In this document: positions 53,552 to 62,898 of the stretch, one piece after another | Position numbering within the stretch: the first letter of the stretch is position 1 | Layout of the letters: each line of letters begins with the position of its first letter | Assembly: GCF_017410345.1 (NCBI RefSeq) | Contig: NZ_JAFQQZ010000021.1 | Coordinates: forward strand, 57,464-121,463 | Direction: 5' to 3' | DNA from: Methanobrevibacter sp. | Lineage (GTDB): Archaea > Methanobacteriota > Methanobacteria > Methanobacteriales > Methanobacteriaceae | DNA length: 64,000 bases | Notes under the pieces: model-generated | The model's input: the letters and a program-made list of their open reading frames with translations, nothing else | Databases searched by the model: none | What the model was told of the DNA's origin: nothing | Translations under genes and position numbers: made by a program

Positions 53552-54223
53552 ATGGATTTTTATATTGTGAATGGCGGTCCAAGAAAAAAGTATAACACTG
53601 CTCAACTTTTGGAAAAGGCAAGTGAAGGCATTTTTGACAAATTGAAAAAGAACCATGATGAGGAGGACATAAACATTCATCAGATTCATCTTTATGATCT
53701 GGATTTCAAAGGATGCAAATCCTGTTTTCACTGCAAGAGAATCGGAGGCAAATACTATGCACAGTGCCCAATCAAGGATGACTTGAGAGAATTGCTTCCT
53801 AAAATCAAGAATGCTGACGGCATAATATTTGGAAGTCCGATTTACTTCGGTGAGATAACCGGAGAACTTAGGTCCTTTTTGGAAAGATTCCTATTTTCCG
53901 CGCTTGTCTATGGAGGAGAGTCCAATGCCCCTAAAAGGATGCCTATCGGAATGATCTATACCATGAATGTTACAGAAGAGGGATTTGAATATTTTTATGG
54001 AAACAAGTTTGATATTCTGGAAAATGCTATGGAAAACTTATATTCAAAGCCATATTCTTTGAAAGTTTATGACACTTTCCAATTTTCCGATTACTCAAAG
54101 TATGAAAATTATGCATTTGATCCAGAATTGAAAGCTAAAAGAAAAGAGGAACATTTCCCGATTGACTTGAAAGACGCTTACGATTTAGGTGTTAAAATAG
54201 CTCAAGATAGTTTGAAAATATGA
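53552..54223 (+). CDS. NADPH-dependent FMN reductase / iron-sulfur flavoprotein-like
   Basis: This 223-residue flavodoxin-fold protein has the N-terminal NGGPRKKYNTAQLLEKA phosphate loop and IFGSPIYFGEITGELRSFLERF. GCKSCFHCKR (then QCPI) resembles the cysteine motif of methanogen iron-sulfur flavoproteins (Isf), where it binds a [4Fe-4S] cluster. It would move electrons from reduced flavin or ferredoxin. GGTGATTTT precedes the ATG. T-rich segments downstream (54232-54259 and 54290-54318) are repeated. Confidence 0.8.
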   Translation: MDFYIVNGGPRKKYNTAQLLEKASEGIFDKLKKNHDEEDINIHQIHLYDLDFKGCKSCFHCKRIGGKYYAQCPIKDDLRELLPKIKNADGIIFGSPIYFGEITGELRSFLERFLFSALVYGGESNAPKRMPIGMIYTMNVTEEGFEYFYGNKFDILENAMENLYSKPYSLKVYDTFQFSDYSKYENYAFDPELKAKRKEEHFPIDLKDAYDLGVKIAQDSLKI

Positions 54224-54231
54224 TTTTCATC

Positions 54232-54318
54232 TATCAATTTCTTTTTTATTAAAAATAATCATATTAAAATAATTAGATTAATTTTTATTTATCATTTCTT
54301 TTTTTTATTAAAAATAAT
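54232..54318. repeat. Imperfect duplication downstream of the flavoprotein gene
   Basis: TATCAATTTCTTTTTTATTA plus AAAATAAT (54232-54259) is closely matched by TATCATTTC...TTATTAAAAATAAT at 54290-54318. AAAATA upstream of each copy and the preceding sequence near the stop are also related, with indels. It is a weaker member of the 3'-end duplications. Confidence 0.5.
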
Positions 54319-54451
54319 AAATCCTAAAATAGCCGAGATATTGTAAAAATTAGTAAAAATAGTAAAAATAGTAAAAATAATTAAGAATATAAAAAAATAG
54401 TAAAAAAATAATAAAATATTATTAAAGTTTTTTAAAGGATAAGCTATGAAC

Positions 54452-54655
54452 TTATTCTTTGTCTACTGCTAATGCAATGTCTTCTGCTTTTACAGTTTGT
54501 CTTTTTGCAATTTTTGCGTATTCAATTGCTTTTTTTGCGACTGCTGCTGCGTCGGCTTCTAAGTATTCTACTAATGCGACTACTGCTGCATCACTTACTC
54601 TTTCAGCACCAGCTTCTTTAATAATCCTATTTACAGGAGCTTTAGGAATTGCCAT
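54452..54655 (-). CDS. HMf-type archaeal histone, paralogue 2
   Basis: This 67-residue single histone fold resembles HMfA/HMfB. The N-terminal AIPKAPVNRIIKEAGAERVS and C-terminal RQTVKAEDIALAV hold the canonical contact residues. It differs from the histone at 13624 in the loop around residues 30-45 (EADAAAVAKKAIEYAKIAK), a run of Ala, and in charge. GGAGGTGA precedes the ATG at 54655, so the upstream extension of the frame is not used. The two paralogues could form homo- and heterodimers. Confidence 0.95.
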   Translation of the reverse strand: MAIPKAPVNRIIKEAGAERVSDAAVVALVEYLEADAAAVAKKAIEYAKIAKRQTVKAEDIALAVDKE

Positions 54656-55044
54656 ATTTTTCACCTCCGTTATAATAGTATAGTAATATTTTATCACAAC
54701 TTAGTATTAAAACTTTCCCTTTTTTTACTTAAATTTTCTTAAATTCCCATATCTATATTATATAATACTTATTTCTCAATTACATTTGAATTTTTTATTT
54801 ATTAGTAAAAATAGTAATGGATTATTAATATTTTAAAATTTTAGAAATTTTTATAAAACTTAGGATGAAAAAACTTTTCAAATATGTGTCATGAAAAATA
54901 TTAAAAAAATATGCATTATAAATAGATGTGAAAATTAAATAAAAAAATATTTTTGCAAGATGATCTTGCAAAAATCAAAAAAAGTTAAGGTGTTTAATGT
55001 TAATTTAAAAATATTAAAAAAAGATTAAAAATTAATTTAATCTT
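54656..55044. other. Gene-free stretch upstream of histone 2
   Basis: About 390 bp contain the histone promoter and the region downstream of hsp20. A 12-bp hairpin lies at 54949-54975; I see nothing else supported. The sequence is over 80% A/T. Confidence 0.55.
54949..54975 (-). terminator. Terminator downstream of hsp20
   Basis: ATTTTTGCAAGA (54949-54960) pairs with TCTTGCAAAAAT (54964-54975), a perfect 12-bp stem with a 3-nt loop. On the minus strand the sequence that follows is ATTTTTTT. It is about 140 bp after the hsp20 stop. Confidence 0.7.
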
Positions 55045-55122
55045 TTTAAAGGTTTGAGATATATTTGTCGAATAAATCCATTCTTAAAAGGTTTGAGATA
55101 TATTATGTAAACAAATCTATTC
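55045..55122 (-). repeat. 39-bp tandem duplication at the end of hsp20
   Basis: Two abutting 39-bp units (55084-55122 and 55045-55083) share AAAGGTTTGAGATATATT exactly and most other positions. The unit next to the gene contains the last codon and TAG stop of hsp20; in the other unit the same triplet is TGG. Confidence 0.8.
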
Positions 55123-55749
55123 GATGTCTATTTTGGTTGTTGGAATTTCTCTTTTTGGTATAGTTACGAATAAAATTCCGTTGTCATGTTTTGCAGTAAT
55201 TTCTTCTTTAACGATGTCTGCACCTAAGCTAACAGTTCTTTCTGCTCCACCTTCTTTGATTCCAGAAACGATTAATGTTGCTGGATCTTCTTCAGTGCTT
55301 TCAATCTTTTTCATGATGTTTTCAAAGCATGCTTTGATGGTAACGGAGTTGTTGGTTGCTTCGATGGAAATGTCTTCTTTTGCAATACCTGCTAAGTAAG
55401 CTTGTAAGTAGTAGAAATCTTTGCTTTCAGCTAAGTCAATAGTGATCTTATTGGTAATTGCAGTTTCTTTGTAACCTTGATATTTGGTGTCAAAGTTGCT
55501 TTGAAGAGTTTTCATTGCAATGATTGCATCATCGATGGTTTTAGAGAGGTTTTCTCCGACTTTACCTGCAACATCTTTACTTTTGTTCAAGGTTTCATCG
55601 AGTTTTTCTTTGTTAGCTTCGTTTCTTGCTTCAGCTTTAGCTTTGAGTTTTTCAGCTTTTTCTTTGAATTCTTCAGATTTGGAAGCTTCAACTTCTACGT
55701 CAACTTCTTCAAATTCTACTTCAATATCTTCTTTTACATCTTCAGGCAT
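55117..55749 (-). CDS. Hsp20/alpha-crystallin family protein with acidic N-terminal extension
   Basis: This 210-residue protein ends with an alpha-crystallin-like domain (about 95-210): DLAESKDFYYLQAYLAGIAKEDISIEATNNSVTI, then DNGILFVTIPKRE, and a C-terminal anchor KIDIE. The first 95 residues are acidic and helical with heptad-like KEKAEKLKAKAEA, unlike the short N termini of common archaeal Hsp20. It holds unfolding proteins during heat or other stress. AAGGAGATATT precedes the ATG. GTATAC boxes lie upstream and a 39-bp tandem duplication includes the stop codon. Confidence 0.85.
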   Translation of the reverse strand: MPEDVKEDIEVEFEEVDVEVEASKSEEFKEKAEKLKAKAEARNEANKEKLDETLNKSKDVAGKVGENLSKTIDDAIIAMKTLQSNFDTKYQGYKETAITNKITIDLAESKDFYYLQAYLAGIAKEDISIEATNNSVTIKACFENIMKKIESTEEDPATLIVSGIKEGGAERTVSLGADIVKEEITAKHDNGILFVTIPKREIPTTKIDIE

Positions 55750-56232
55750 TTTAATATCTCCTTTACATTATTTTTTAAAATTCACAAAATTTGTACCTAT
55801 GTTTTATAGATAAAAATTTTTATAAATTATAAATCTGATCTTAAATTTTATAAAATTTTTTTATAAAACTTAGTGTACATTTATGTCTAATGTATACTTT
55901 ATCATTCATATCTTATAAATATTTCTATGGATTGTATACATTTTATTAATTTAGTATACAAAATTCTTAATTTTTTTAAGTTTTTTGGGAAATTTTTAAC
56001 AAATTTAAAAAAATTGGAATTTTTCAGTATACTTTTTGTTCACAATGTATACTAGTAATTCATCACTTATAAACTTTTCTATTTTAGTTAATAAAAGTTA
56101 CTAAAAGTTGATAAAAATAGCTGAAAATGAAAATTGAAAGGGAAATTAAAAAAATGAAAGTTTCAATTTATTAAAAAATTAGAATATAATATATAAAAAA
56201 ATAAGAAAATAAGAAAATGAATAAAAAATTAA
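55750..56232. promoter_or_regulatory. Hsp20 upstream region with phased GTATAC boxes
   Basis: GTATAC occurs at 55892-55897, 55934-55939, 55954-55959, 56027-56032 and 56047-56052, and GTGTAC at 55873-55878. Two pairs (55934/55954 and 56027/56047) are exactly 20 bp apart. The rest of the 480 bp holds no gene. It may be an operator array for a heat-shock regulator on the hsp20 promoter. Confidence 0.65.
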
Positions 56233-57246
56233 TTATTCATATCTTACCTTGCCAATATGTCTTGTGCTTCCAGGATCCTCACCATTGAAGTGTGCCATGT
56301 AGTAAACAAACCATTCCAAAGGAATGACAAGAACAAATGGTGCAAGCAATGGATTGATGTCTGCATAATCCTTTAAATTATAGATAATTGTTTTGGCTTC
56401 CAATTTGTTTTTAGAGAAATTAATGGCTATTTTAGTCAACTCATCACTTTCCAAATCGGCATCCAGGAAAATCAAAGGAACATCCTTTTCAGCCCTTTCA
56501 ATAAGACCATGCCTGAATTCCGCTGAATAAAGAGGGCAGGCATGCTTGATGGCCCCTTCCATCAGCATGGTCATGGCCAGTTTATATGCAAGACCGAAGT
56601 TGACACCGCTTCCCAAACAATAGAAACCGTCTTCATCTTTCATCTCTTCTGCAAGCTTTTTATTATCCTCTTCAGTGCTTTCCAAAAGCTCTTCAATCAA
56701 ATCAGGCATAGCTGCCAATTGATCCAATATCTCATCTGCCTTTTCATATCCTGAAGCGGCAAATAGTATTTGGTAAAGGCATGCCAATTGGGTAATGTAA
56801 GTTTTAGTTCCAAGAATGGCTGTTTCAGTATTTCCCAATGTTATGACAGGATATTTCGCTTCCTTGATCATAGAGCTTTCAGGCTCATTTGAAATGGAAA
56901 CCGTATCGATATCAAACTCATTGGCCCTTCTTAAAGCAGCTAAAGTGTCTGCAGTTTCACCGGACTGTGAAGCTGCAATGAATAAGGAATTCTCACCTTC
57001 ATCCAATTTCTTGTTATATACAAATTCATAGCCTGTAAAGACTTCAATTCTCAAATCGCATACAGATGCCAATGCATCCCTAATGGAATAGCATGTGGAA
57101 ATGGAGCTTCCACATCCAATCAAATAAACAGTATCGGCGGATTCAGCCAATTTGGAAATATTAGCCATATTATCCAATTCAGAAGCAAAAGTCCTTCTTA
57201 AAGCTTCCGGCTGTTCCATCATTTCATAATACATCTGATATTTCAT
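56233..57246 (-). CDS. Double-SIS-domain sugar isomerase/deglycase-like protein (AgaS/FrlB/GlmS-C type)
   Basis: This 337-residue protein has two SIS domains without the glutaminase domain of Glm[17 protein letters not shown] starts the first domain, [18 protein letters not shown] is its phosphosugar loop, and [18 protein letters not shown] follows. The second domain includes [15 protein letters not shown] and [17 protein letters not shown]. Such proteins isomerise or deaminate phosphosugars (for example fructoselysine-6-phosphate deglycase) or make glucosamine 6-phosphate. The exact substrate is not predictable. GGGTGATT precedes the ATG. Confidence 0.8.
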   Translation of the reverse strand: MKYQMYYEMMEQPEALRRTFASELDNMANISKLAESADTVYLIGCGSSISTCYSIRDALASVCDLRIEVFTGYEFVYNKKLDEGENSLFIAASQSGETADTLAALRRANEFDIDTVSISNEPESSMIKEAKYPVITLGNTETAILGTKTYITQLACLYQILFAASGYEKADEILDQLAAMPDLIEELLESTEEDNKKLAEEMKDEDGFYCLGSGVNFGLAYKLAMTMLMEGAIKHACPLYSAEFRHGLIERAEKDVPLIFLDADLESDELTKIAINFSKNKLEAKTIIYNLKDYADINPLLAPFVLVIPLEWFVYYMAHFNGEDPGSTRHIGKVRYE

Positions 57247-57453
57247 ATAATCACCCTTTAGTTGAAATAGTAATCCTATAAAATTTATGATTTATTCAAG
57301 CAATTAGACTATCATTGCTAATTTTTTAGTAACTCCAATATATTATATATAATTTTATTAGTTATACTATAAAAAGTTTATATTATAAAGTATTAATAAT
57401 AAAGCATTATATAAATATTATTAGAACTTAAAAACAACAGATTAGGGATAGAA

Positions 57454-58110
57454 ATGAAAATCGATTTAAGTGAAATTGGGATGAACAAGGGACAGCAATA
57501 CGAGACAATCATCACCACCATAGATGAAAACGGAAAATCAAACGCTGCACCTTTTGGCCTAAGGGTATTGGATAAGGATAAGGTCCAATTAAGAATCTTT
57601 GAAGGGGGAAATTCAATAAAGAACATCAAAGCAAATAAGGAGTTTGTTATAAATCTTACCGAAAATCCTCTAATGTTCACCCTTTCAAGCGTCGGTACAA
57701 TCCCAGAAGAATACTTAAGCAGAATCGATTCAGAAACAAAAAACAACAAGGAATTGCCTTACTTGACAAATGCAGACGCTTATTTCATTTGTGAAGTTGA
57801 AACATTGAAAACAGCTTTTAGGGAAAATGACCCCATCAAGGATACTGAAGTCAATATGATCAAGGCGAATGTGGTGGAGCTTACAATAAATAATAAATGT
57901 GCAAGACCACTCAATAGAGCAATTCATGCATTGATTGAAGCTTTAGTGAATTATTCAAGAATAGATTTCGTCAACAGCGAAACACAAAAAATTTTCCTTG
58001 AAAGATTCTTGGAATCTGAAAGAATCATAAAAAGAGTTGGAAATGAAGAAGAAAAGGAATCCATAAAAATATTAAAGGAAAAATTAATAGAAAAAGGATA
58101 TGAGATTTAA
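57454..58110 (+). CDS. DUF447 family FMN-binding split-barrel protein, paralogue 2
   Basis: This 218-residue protein shares with the gene at 26365 the core GQQYETIITTIDENG, NAAPFGLRVLD and NLTENPLMFTLSSVG, and the C-terminal RPLNRAIHALIEALVNYSRIDF. It lacks the N-terminal 20 residues of the other. The fold suggests flavin binding; function is not known. The 3' end is repeated twice downstream with 36-37 bp periods. Confidence 0.8.
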   Translation: MKIDLSEIGMNKGQQYETIITTIDENGKSNAAPFGLRVLDKDKVQLRIFEGGNSIKNIKANKEFVINLTENPLMFTLSSVGTIPEEYLSRIDSETKNNKELPYLTNADAYFICEVETLKTAFRENDPIKDTEVNMIKANVVELTINNKCARPLNRAIHALIEALVNYSRIDFVNSETQKIFLERFLESERIIKRVGNEEEKESIKILKEKLIEKGYEI

Positions 58111-58190
58111 AATAATCTCATACTGAATAAAAAAATGGGGATTTAAAATAATCCACTATAAAATAAAAAAAAATAATTTTTAAAATAATC
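58104..58190 (+). repeat. Triplicated 3' end of the DUF447 gene
   Basis: GATTTAAAATAATC at 58104-58117 holds the last codon and TAA stop. It recurs exactly at 58140-58153 (36 bp) and as TTTTTAAAATAATC at 58177-58190 (37 bp). The 36-bp offset keeps the frame. Confidence 0.75.
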
Positions 58191-58202
58191 CCTATGTTTA
58201 AA

Positions 58203-59204
58203 TTAACCAAATTGGAAACATCTGCTTTCTTTCTTACCATAGCAATTATTGCATCCCTTACACCTGGATACACCTTCACCATTCTCTTTCCATTCAAGTA
58301 GGAAATCCTGTTGGGCTACAAAAGGCTTTGCAAGAGACAAGAACTCAATGTCTGTCTTGTTCAAAATCTCATTCATTGTCTTCATATCCCTTAAGGTACC
58401 TCCCAATATCAAAGGAATGTCCAATTCCTTAGCCAAATTATCTGCATATGAGAGGAATGCATGATCTCCATCTTCACCAAACTTGAATGAAATGGTTCTT
58501 GCAGTAATCTGTATGCTGTCTGCACCGTTTTCTGCCAATATCTTAGCAATCTTATAGCTTTCATCCAGAGTCATTCCACCCTTTCTTCCATCAACGGCAT
58601 TGATTCTGAAACTTACATGACAGCCCACCATCTTTTTAATCAACTTGATGATTTCCACTACAATCCTCAATCTGTTTTCAGTGCTACCACCGTATTCATC
58701 AGTTCTCTGATTGAAATATGGATTGATGAATCTTGCCAAATAGAAGTTATGGGCCATGTTGATTTGGATTCCATCAAATCCAGCATATGAAAACTTCTTG
58801 GCAGCCATTACCACTTCTGCCTGCAGTTTCCTTATTCCTTCAATGGTCAAGTCATTAGGCTCTGCCTTCTGATTGACTCCATCATCATAAAAGAAAAATG
58901 CCAATTGCCCTAAAATAGGCATCTCAAAATGATGTGAGAGATTAGTCACTTGCTTATAATCCTTAATGAATCCCTTATAGTTCATATTTGCACAGTATGG
59001 ATAGAACCTATCCTTTGGGTCAAGGGCGAACATTTCAGAGACAATCAGGCCAACACCGCTTTTTGCAATATTCTCATATCTGTCAAAGACTGAAGATTTG
59101 ATAAATCCTCCATCTTCACTGTCTCTTTCCCATCCTCCGGTTCTGATCACTCTGCTTTTAAGGTCAAATTCGCCAAACCGGCATTCATCAAATATGTCTT
59201 TCAT
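58203..59204 (-). CDS. NADH:flavin oxidoreductase, Old Yellow Enzyme family
   Basis: This 333-residue TIM-barrel protein binds FMN and reduces C=C or related bonds. The family motifs FDGIQINMAHNFYLARFINPYFNQRTDEYGGS, the RINAVDG loop and LILGGTLRDMKTMNEIL are present. The C terminus has cysteines (CKGCNNCYGKKESRC) like the 2,4-dienoyl-CoA reductase type that binds a [4Fe-4S] cluster, but the flavodoxin-like and NADPH domains are missing. GGTGATTTTT precedes the ATG at 59204. Confidence 0.85.
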   Translation of the reverse strand: MKDIFDECRFGEFDLKSRVIRTGGWERDSEDGGFIKSSVFDRYENIAKSGVGLIVSEMFALDPKDRFYPYCANMNYKGFIKDYKQVTNLSHHFEMPILGQLAFFFYDDGVNQKAEPNDLTIEGIRKLQAEVVMAAKKFSYAGFDGIQINMAHNFYLARFINPYFNQRTDEYGGSTENRLRIVVEIIKLIKKMVGCHVSFRINAVDGRKGGMTLDESYKIAKILAENGADSIQITARTISFKFGEDGDHAFLSYADNLAKELDIPLILGGTLRDMKTMNEILNKTDIEFLSLAKPFVAQQDFLLEWKENGEGVSRCKGCNNCYGKKESRCFQFG

Positions 59205-59239
59205 AAAAATCACCATTTTAAAACAATTTATCAAATTCA

Positions 59240-59301
59240 GATTAGAAATTATGTTTCCTCAATTATAAAACAATACTGCTAAATCTGATTAGAAATTATG
59301 T
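59240..59301 (-). repeat. Duplicated 3' end of ade
   Basis: GATTAGAAATTATGT on the plus strand occurs at 59287-59301 and 59240-59254, offset 47 bp. The first covers the His-Asn-Phe codons and the TAA stop of the adenine deaminase gene. Confidence 0.75.
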
Positions 59302-61160
59302 ATCAAATCTATAAATTTAAATTCATCAGCATCAAAGAGGCCCTGATCACTTATCTTGAAGTGAGGAATCACAAGCAATGCCATAAATGACAATGTAGTG
59401 AATGGAGATGTCAAATCACATCCTAAGCTATTTACCGCATCCCGCAATTTTCTATTTTTATCTGCAACATAATCGATATCCCTATTGGACATCAATCCTG
59501 CAAGGGGCAATTCCAGGACTTCACAGATGTCATCCTCAGTTGAGACAGCCACCAATCCACCTTGGGATTCCCTGATTATATTAACTGCCTTAGCCATATC
59601 CTCACTGTTTGTTCCAATGACTAGAATATTATGGGAATCGTGAGCCACAGAAGCTCCAAATGCTCCTTTCTTAAGATGGAATCCCTTTACAAACCCGTTT
59701 GTGATATTGTTTCCTCCATACCTGTTTACAACGGCAATCTTGACAATGTCCTTCTTCAAATCAGGCTGAAGGACACCATTTCTGATAATTATTGTTTCCT
59801 CAGATTTGTCTGTAATCAAGTCATTGTCATAGGCATTGATTACAAAGACATTGGTTGTCTCATCCATCAATGAATTGGTCCAGCTCATTTCGATTTCAGC
59901 ATCAAAATCCTCCGGCCTTACTTCATCTAGAATTATGCTAGGCTTTGACTGGACTTCCTCTGTTTCAAACAATACCTCCCCTTCATCAACCACAAGCTCT
60001 CCATGAACCCAAACCTTGCTGACATTCAGGTTTCTTAAGTCATCAACCAATGCGAAATTGGCAATCCTATCCTCCTCTATCGCACCGCAATTCAACCCAT
60101 AATGTTCTGCAGGATTGAAAGTGACCATTTTGATGGCTTCCTTAGGATCGATTTTTAAGGAAATTGCCTTTTTAACCAATTTATCCAAATGCCCTTCAGA
60201 CAAATCCTCTGCATCAATGTCATCACTAACCAAGAGGTCGAATGGCGGAACGGCCATGGCATCATCAAGACTTTGGACAATGACTCTTCCAGCCATTTCC
60301 TCCTCAATCAGATAATTCAATCTGTCATCATAATTCAAAAGGGCATCCATATTCTTTGCAGATGATCCTTCACGAACCATGATTGTCATGCCAAGACGGG
60401 ACTTTTCAATGGCCTCTTCAAAGCTGGTACATTCATGTTCAGTTGAAATACCATATGACACATATTTTTCCAGGTCTTCGCCAGTCAATAATGGACAGTG
60501 CCCATCCACTGGCTTTCCTAACTTATGAGCAGCCGCTATTTTCCTTAAAACCTCTTCATCTTCAGCAATTACTCCTGGAAAATTCATCATTTCACCAAGA
60601 GCCACCATCTCATCACGTTTCAGCAATTTCTCTACATCCGAACTGCCTAATGTGGCTCCAGAAGTTTCAAAACTTGTAGCGGGAACACATGATGGAACGG
60701 CATAATAGAAATCAAATGGCACTTTCCTACCATCTTCCACCATCCAATCGATACCGTCAATTCCCAAAACATTTGCAATCTCATGGGAATCAGCAACCAC
60801 AGAAGTGGTTCCATATGGCAGGACTGCCTTGGCAAAATTGGATGGAGACAGCTTTGAGCTTTCAATATGAATATGCGAATCAATGAAACCAGGTATTAGA
60901 ATTCCATCATAATCCAAATCAAGAGAATCCTCATCATCGGTGATGATAGGAATGACTTCCTTAAACAAGCCATCCTCAATGACAATCTCTGCAGGATAGA
61001 CTTCTCCAAACTCAACATTAAGGTATCTTGCAGTTATTATAAGGTCTCCTTCAGGTTCCTCTGCATCTTCTATGATTATATCTCCAATCTCTATCTCTTC
61101 AAGGTCTTCAGCAGAGATAATGATCTCATTGCCATCCACATTAAAAGTCTTTTCAACCAT
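59289..61160 (-). CDS. ade: Adenine deaminase
   Basis: Ade converts adenine to hypoxanthine in purine salvage. The 623-residue protein is an amidohydrolase with the metal motif HIHIESS (in GFIDSHIHIESSKLSP), GDAHEIANVLG-like DSHEIANVLGIDG, HCPLLTGEDLEKY, and C-terminal ADE motifs (SVAHDSHNILVIG, GCDLTSPFTTLSFMAL). The first 70 residues extend beyond many homologues. It is followed on the same strand by an OYE-family gene. AATGGTG precedes the ATG. The 3' end is duplicated. Confidence 0.9.
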   Translation of the reverse strand: MVEKTFNVDGNEIIISAEDLEEIEIGDIIIEDAEEPEGDLIITARYLNVEFGEVYPAEIVIEDGLFKEVIPIITDDEDSLDLDYDGILIPGFIDSHIHIESSKLSPSNFAKAVLPYGTTSVVADSHEIANVLGIDGIDWMVEDGRKVPFDFYYAVPSCVPATSFETSGATLGSSDVEKLLKRDEMVALGEMMNFPGVIAEDEEVLRKIAAAHKLGKPVDGHCPLLTGEDLEKYVSYGISTEHECTSFEEAIEKSRLGMTIMVREGSSAKNMDALLNYDDRLNYLIEEEMAGRVIVQSLDDAMAVPPFDLLVSDDIDAEDLSEGHLDKLVKKAISLKIDPKEAIKMVTFNPAEHYGLNCGAIEEDRIANFALVDDLRNLNVSKVWVHGELVVDEGEVLFETEEVQSKPSIILDEVRPEDFDAEIEMSWTNSLMDETTNVFVINAYDNDLITDKSEETIIIRNGVLQPDLKKDIVKIAVVNRYGGNNITNGFVKGFHLKKGAFGASVAHDSHNILVIGTNSEDMAKAVNIIRESQGGLVAVSTEDDICEVLELPLAGLMSNRDIDYVADKNRKLRDAVNSLGCDLTSPFTTLSFMALLVIPHFKISDQGLFDADEFKFIDLIHNF

Positions 61161-61435
61161 GATTACACCATTTGATAAAAATAAATAATTAATAAATAAA
61201 TTTAATTTTTAAAGTTCATTATAAAAATAATTTTTACATTAAATAAATCTATTAAAACTTAATAAAAAAAGTTTCTAAAAAAAGTTTTTGATAGTGAAAA
61301 AATAGTAAAATTTCTAAGTAGAAATCGTTTTTAAAATCTTTAAAAATGGTTAAAATTAAGTAAAAATCGTTTAATGATAAAAAATAGCTAAAAATAGTTT
61401 AAAAAAAGAAAAAATAAAAAAGAATAAAAATAATT
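61161..61435. other. Gene-free intergenic stretch
   Basis: This 275-bp stretch is A/T-rich with A-runs and AAAATCG(T) repeats, and holds the ade promoter on the minus strand. No structured element is supported. Confidence 0.5.
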
Positions 61436-62653
61436 TTATTCCTGTAATGCATTGTATAGTACAGGCAGGAATGCACCTACATCAGTTACAATACCTACAA
61501 CTTGTGCACTGCCTCTATCAGCGAGTTTGGTAACTGTGGATGGGTTGATGTCTACACAGATACTTTTTACTCTTGAAGGCAATAGATTACCAGTTGCGAT
61601 TGAATGGAGCATGGTTGAAATCATAATAACCATATCCACTTTCTGAGCGTAATGACGCATCATTTTCTGAGACTCTGCAGTGTCAGTGATTACATCTGGA
61701 AGTGGTCCGTCATCACGAATGGAACCGGCCAAAACGAATGGAACATCATTCTTAATGCACTCATACATGATACCGCTTTTCAATGTTCCGTCTTCAACAG
61801 CTGCCTTGATTGAACCGGACCTATTGATTCTGTTGATTGCTCTCATGTGATGGGTATGACCATGTGCAACCACTTCTCCTGTCTTTACGTTTACACCAAG
61901 GGAAGTTCCGAATTGGTCACATTCGATATCGTGAGTTGCCAATGCATTTCCTGCAAAGATGACATCAATGATTCCATCCTTGACAAGCTGTGCGACGATT
62001 GGTGCAGAACCTGTGTGAACAATGGCTGGACCGCCGACAAGTGCAATCTTGCCACCGTTTGCCTTTACGTTTTTAATCTCGGTTGCAACATCATTGATGA
62101 TGCTCATCATTGGCTTTTCAGAAGAGACTTCACTGTTCATGAACTCGAATACACCTTGCTTTCCTCTGGATCTTTGAGGAGGTGTGATCTTTACCCCTTC
62201 TCTGCCAACTACAATCAAGTCACCTTTCTTTATGTCTGCAATTGGCTTGCATCTGGCAGTCTTTTTCTCTTCATCAATGACAATCAGACAGTCCATTTCA
62301 ATTTCTTCAACAAGAATCCATTCACCTTTGTAATAGATATGGGTTACGTGATGGCTTGTGGAATAGAATCCTTCTGGAGCTACCTGATCTTTTGGGGAAG
62401 GCACTAGGTTTACCTCTTCAATTTCAGATATTGAAACCCCAATAAAGTTAAGTTCATCAAGAATAGAATTTAAAACATCGGGAGATTCTGCTGAAACCAT
62501 AATTTTAGCTTTACTAGTATCAGATTTGCGTTTTCCTATTTCAAACTCCAGTATATCAAAGTCTCCTCCATTATCCATAATGATATCCATTGTTTTAGGA
62601 AGAGTCAATGAATCAATGATATGACCGGACAATTCTATCTCTCTTTTATACAT
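61436..62653 (-). CDS. TIGR00300-family LOR/SDH-domain protein (archaeal ornithine cyclodeaminase type)
   Basis: This 405-residue protein belongs to the archaeal family TIGR00300, which is annotated as ornithine cyclodeaminase or LOR/SDH-domain protein. The N-terminal ferredoxin-like half contains [21 protein letters not shown], and the C-terminal NAD-binding half contains [42 protein letters not shown] and [29 protein letters not shown]. The family may take part in arginine/ornithine metabolism. AGGAGATTTTTG precedes the ATG. A gene for agmatinase lies directly upstream in the same direction. Confidence 0.82.
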   Translation of the reverse strand: MYKREIELSGHIIDSLTLPKTMDIIMDNGGDFDILEFEIGKRKSDTSKAKIMVSAESPDVLNSILDELNFIGVSISEIEEVNLVPSPKDQVAPEGFYSTSHHVTHIYYKGEWILVEEIEMDCLIVIDEEKKTARCKPIADIKKGDLIVVGREGVKITPPQRSRGKQGVFEFMNSEVSSEKPMMSIINDVATEIKNVKANGGKIALVGGPAIVHTGSAPIVAQLVKDGIIDVIFAGNALATHDIECDQFGTSLGVNVKTGEVVAHGHTHHMRAINRINRSGSIKAAVEDGTLKSGIMYECIKNDVPFVLAGSIRDDGPLPDVITDTAESQKMMRHYAQKVDMVIMISTMLHSIATGNLLPSRVKSICVDINPSTVTKLADRGSAQVVGIVTDVGAFLPVLYNALQE

Positions 62654-62898
62654 CAAAAATCTCCTAATTCCTTATAATTTTGTAAATATGATAATTCTTT
62701 ATCTTTTATTTGTAAAATTGATTTAAATTCAAATGATAATCATTATACTAAAATCATTATACTAAATAATAAATTATAATTAAAATATGTGTTTAAGTAA
62801 TATTTATATTATTTGTTAATGAATAATAACTAAATAAAACAGCAAAATAATTGTGATTAAAAATTGAAAAAAAAACAATTGAAACAATGAAAAAATAT

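Noticed and set aside
55477..55813. Plus-strand ORFs rich in Phe and Ser (97-110 residues) opposite hsp20
   Set aside because: They are complementary shadows of the Lys/Glu-rich hsp20 coding sequence, with no ribosome binding site of their own.
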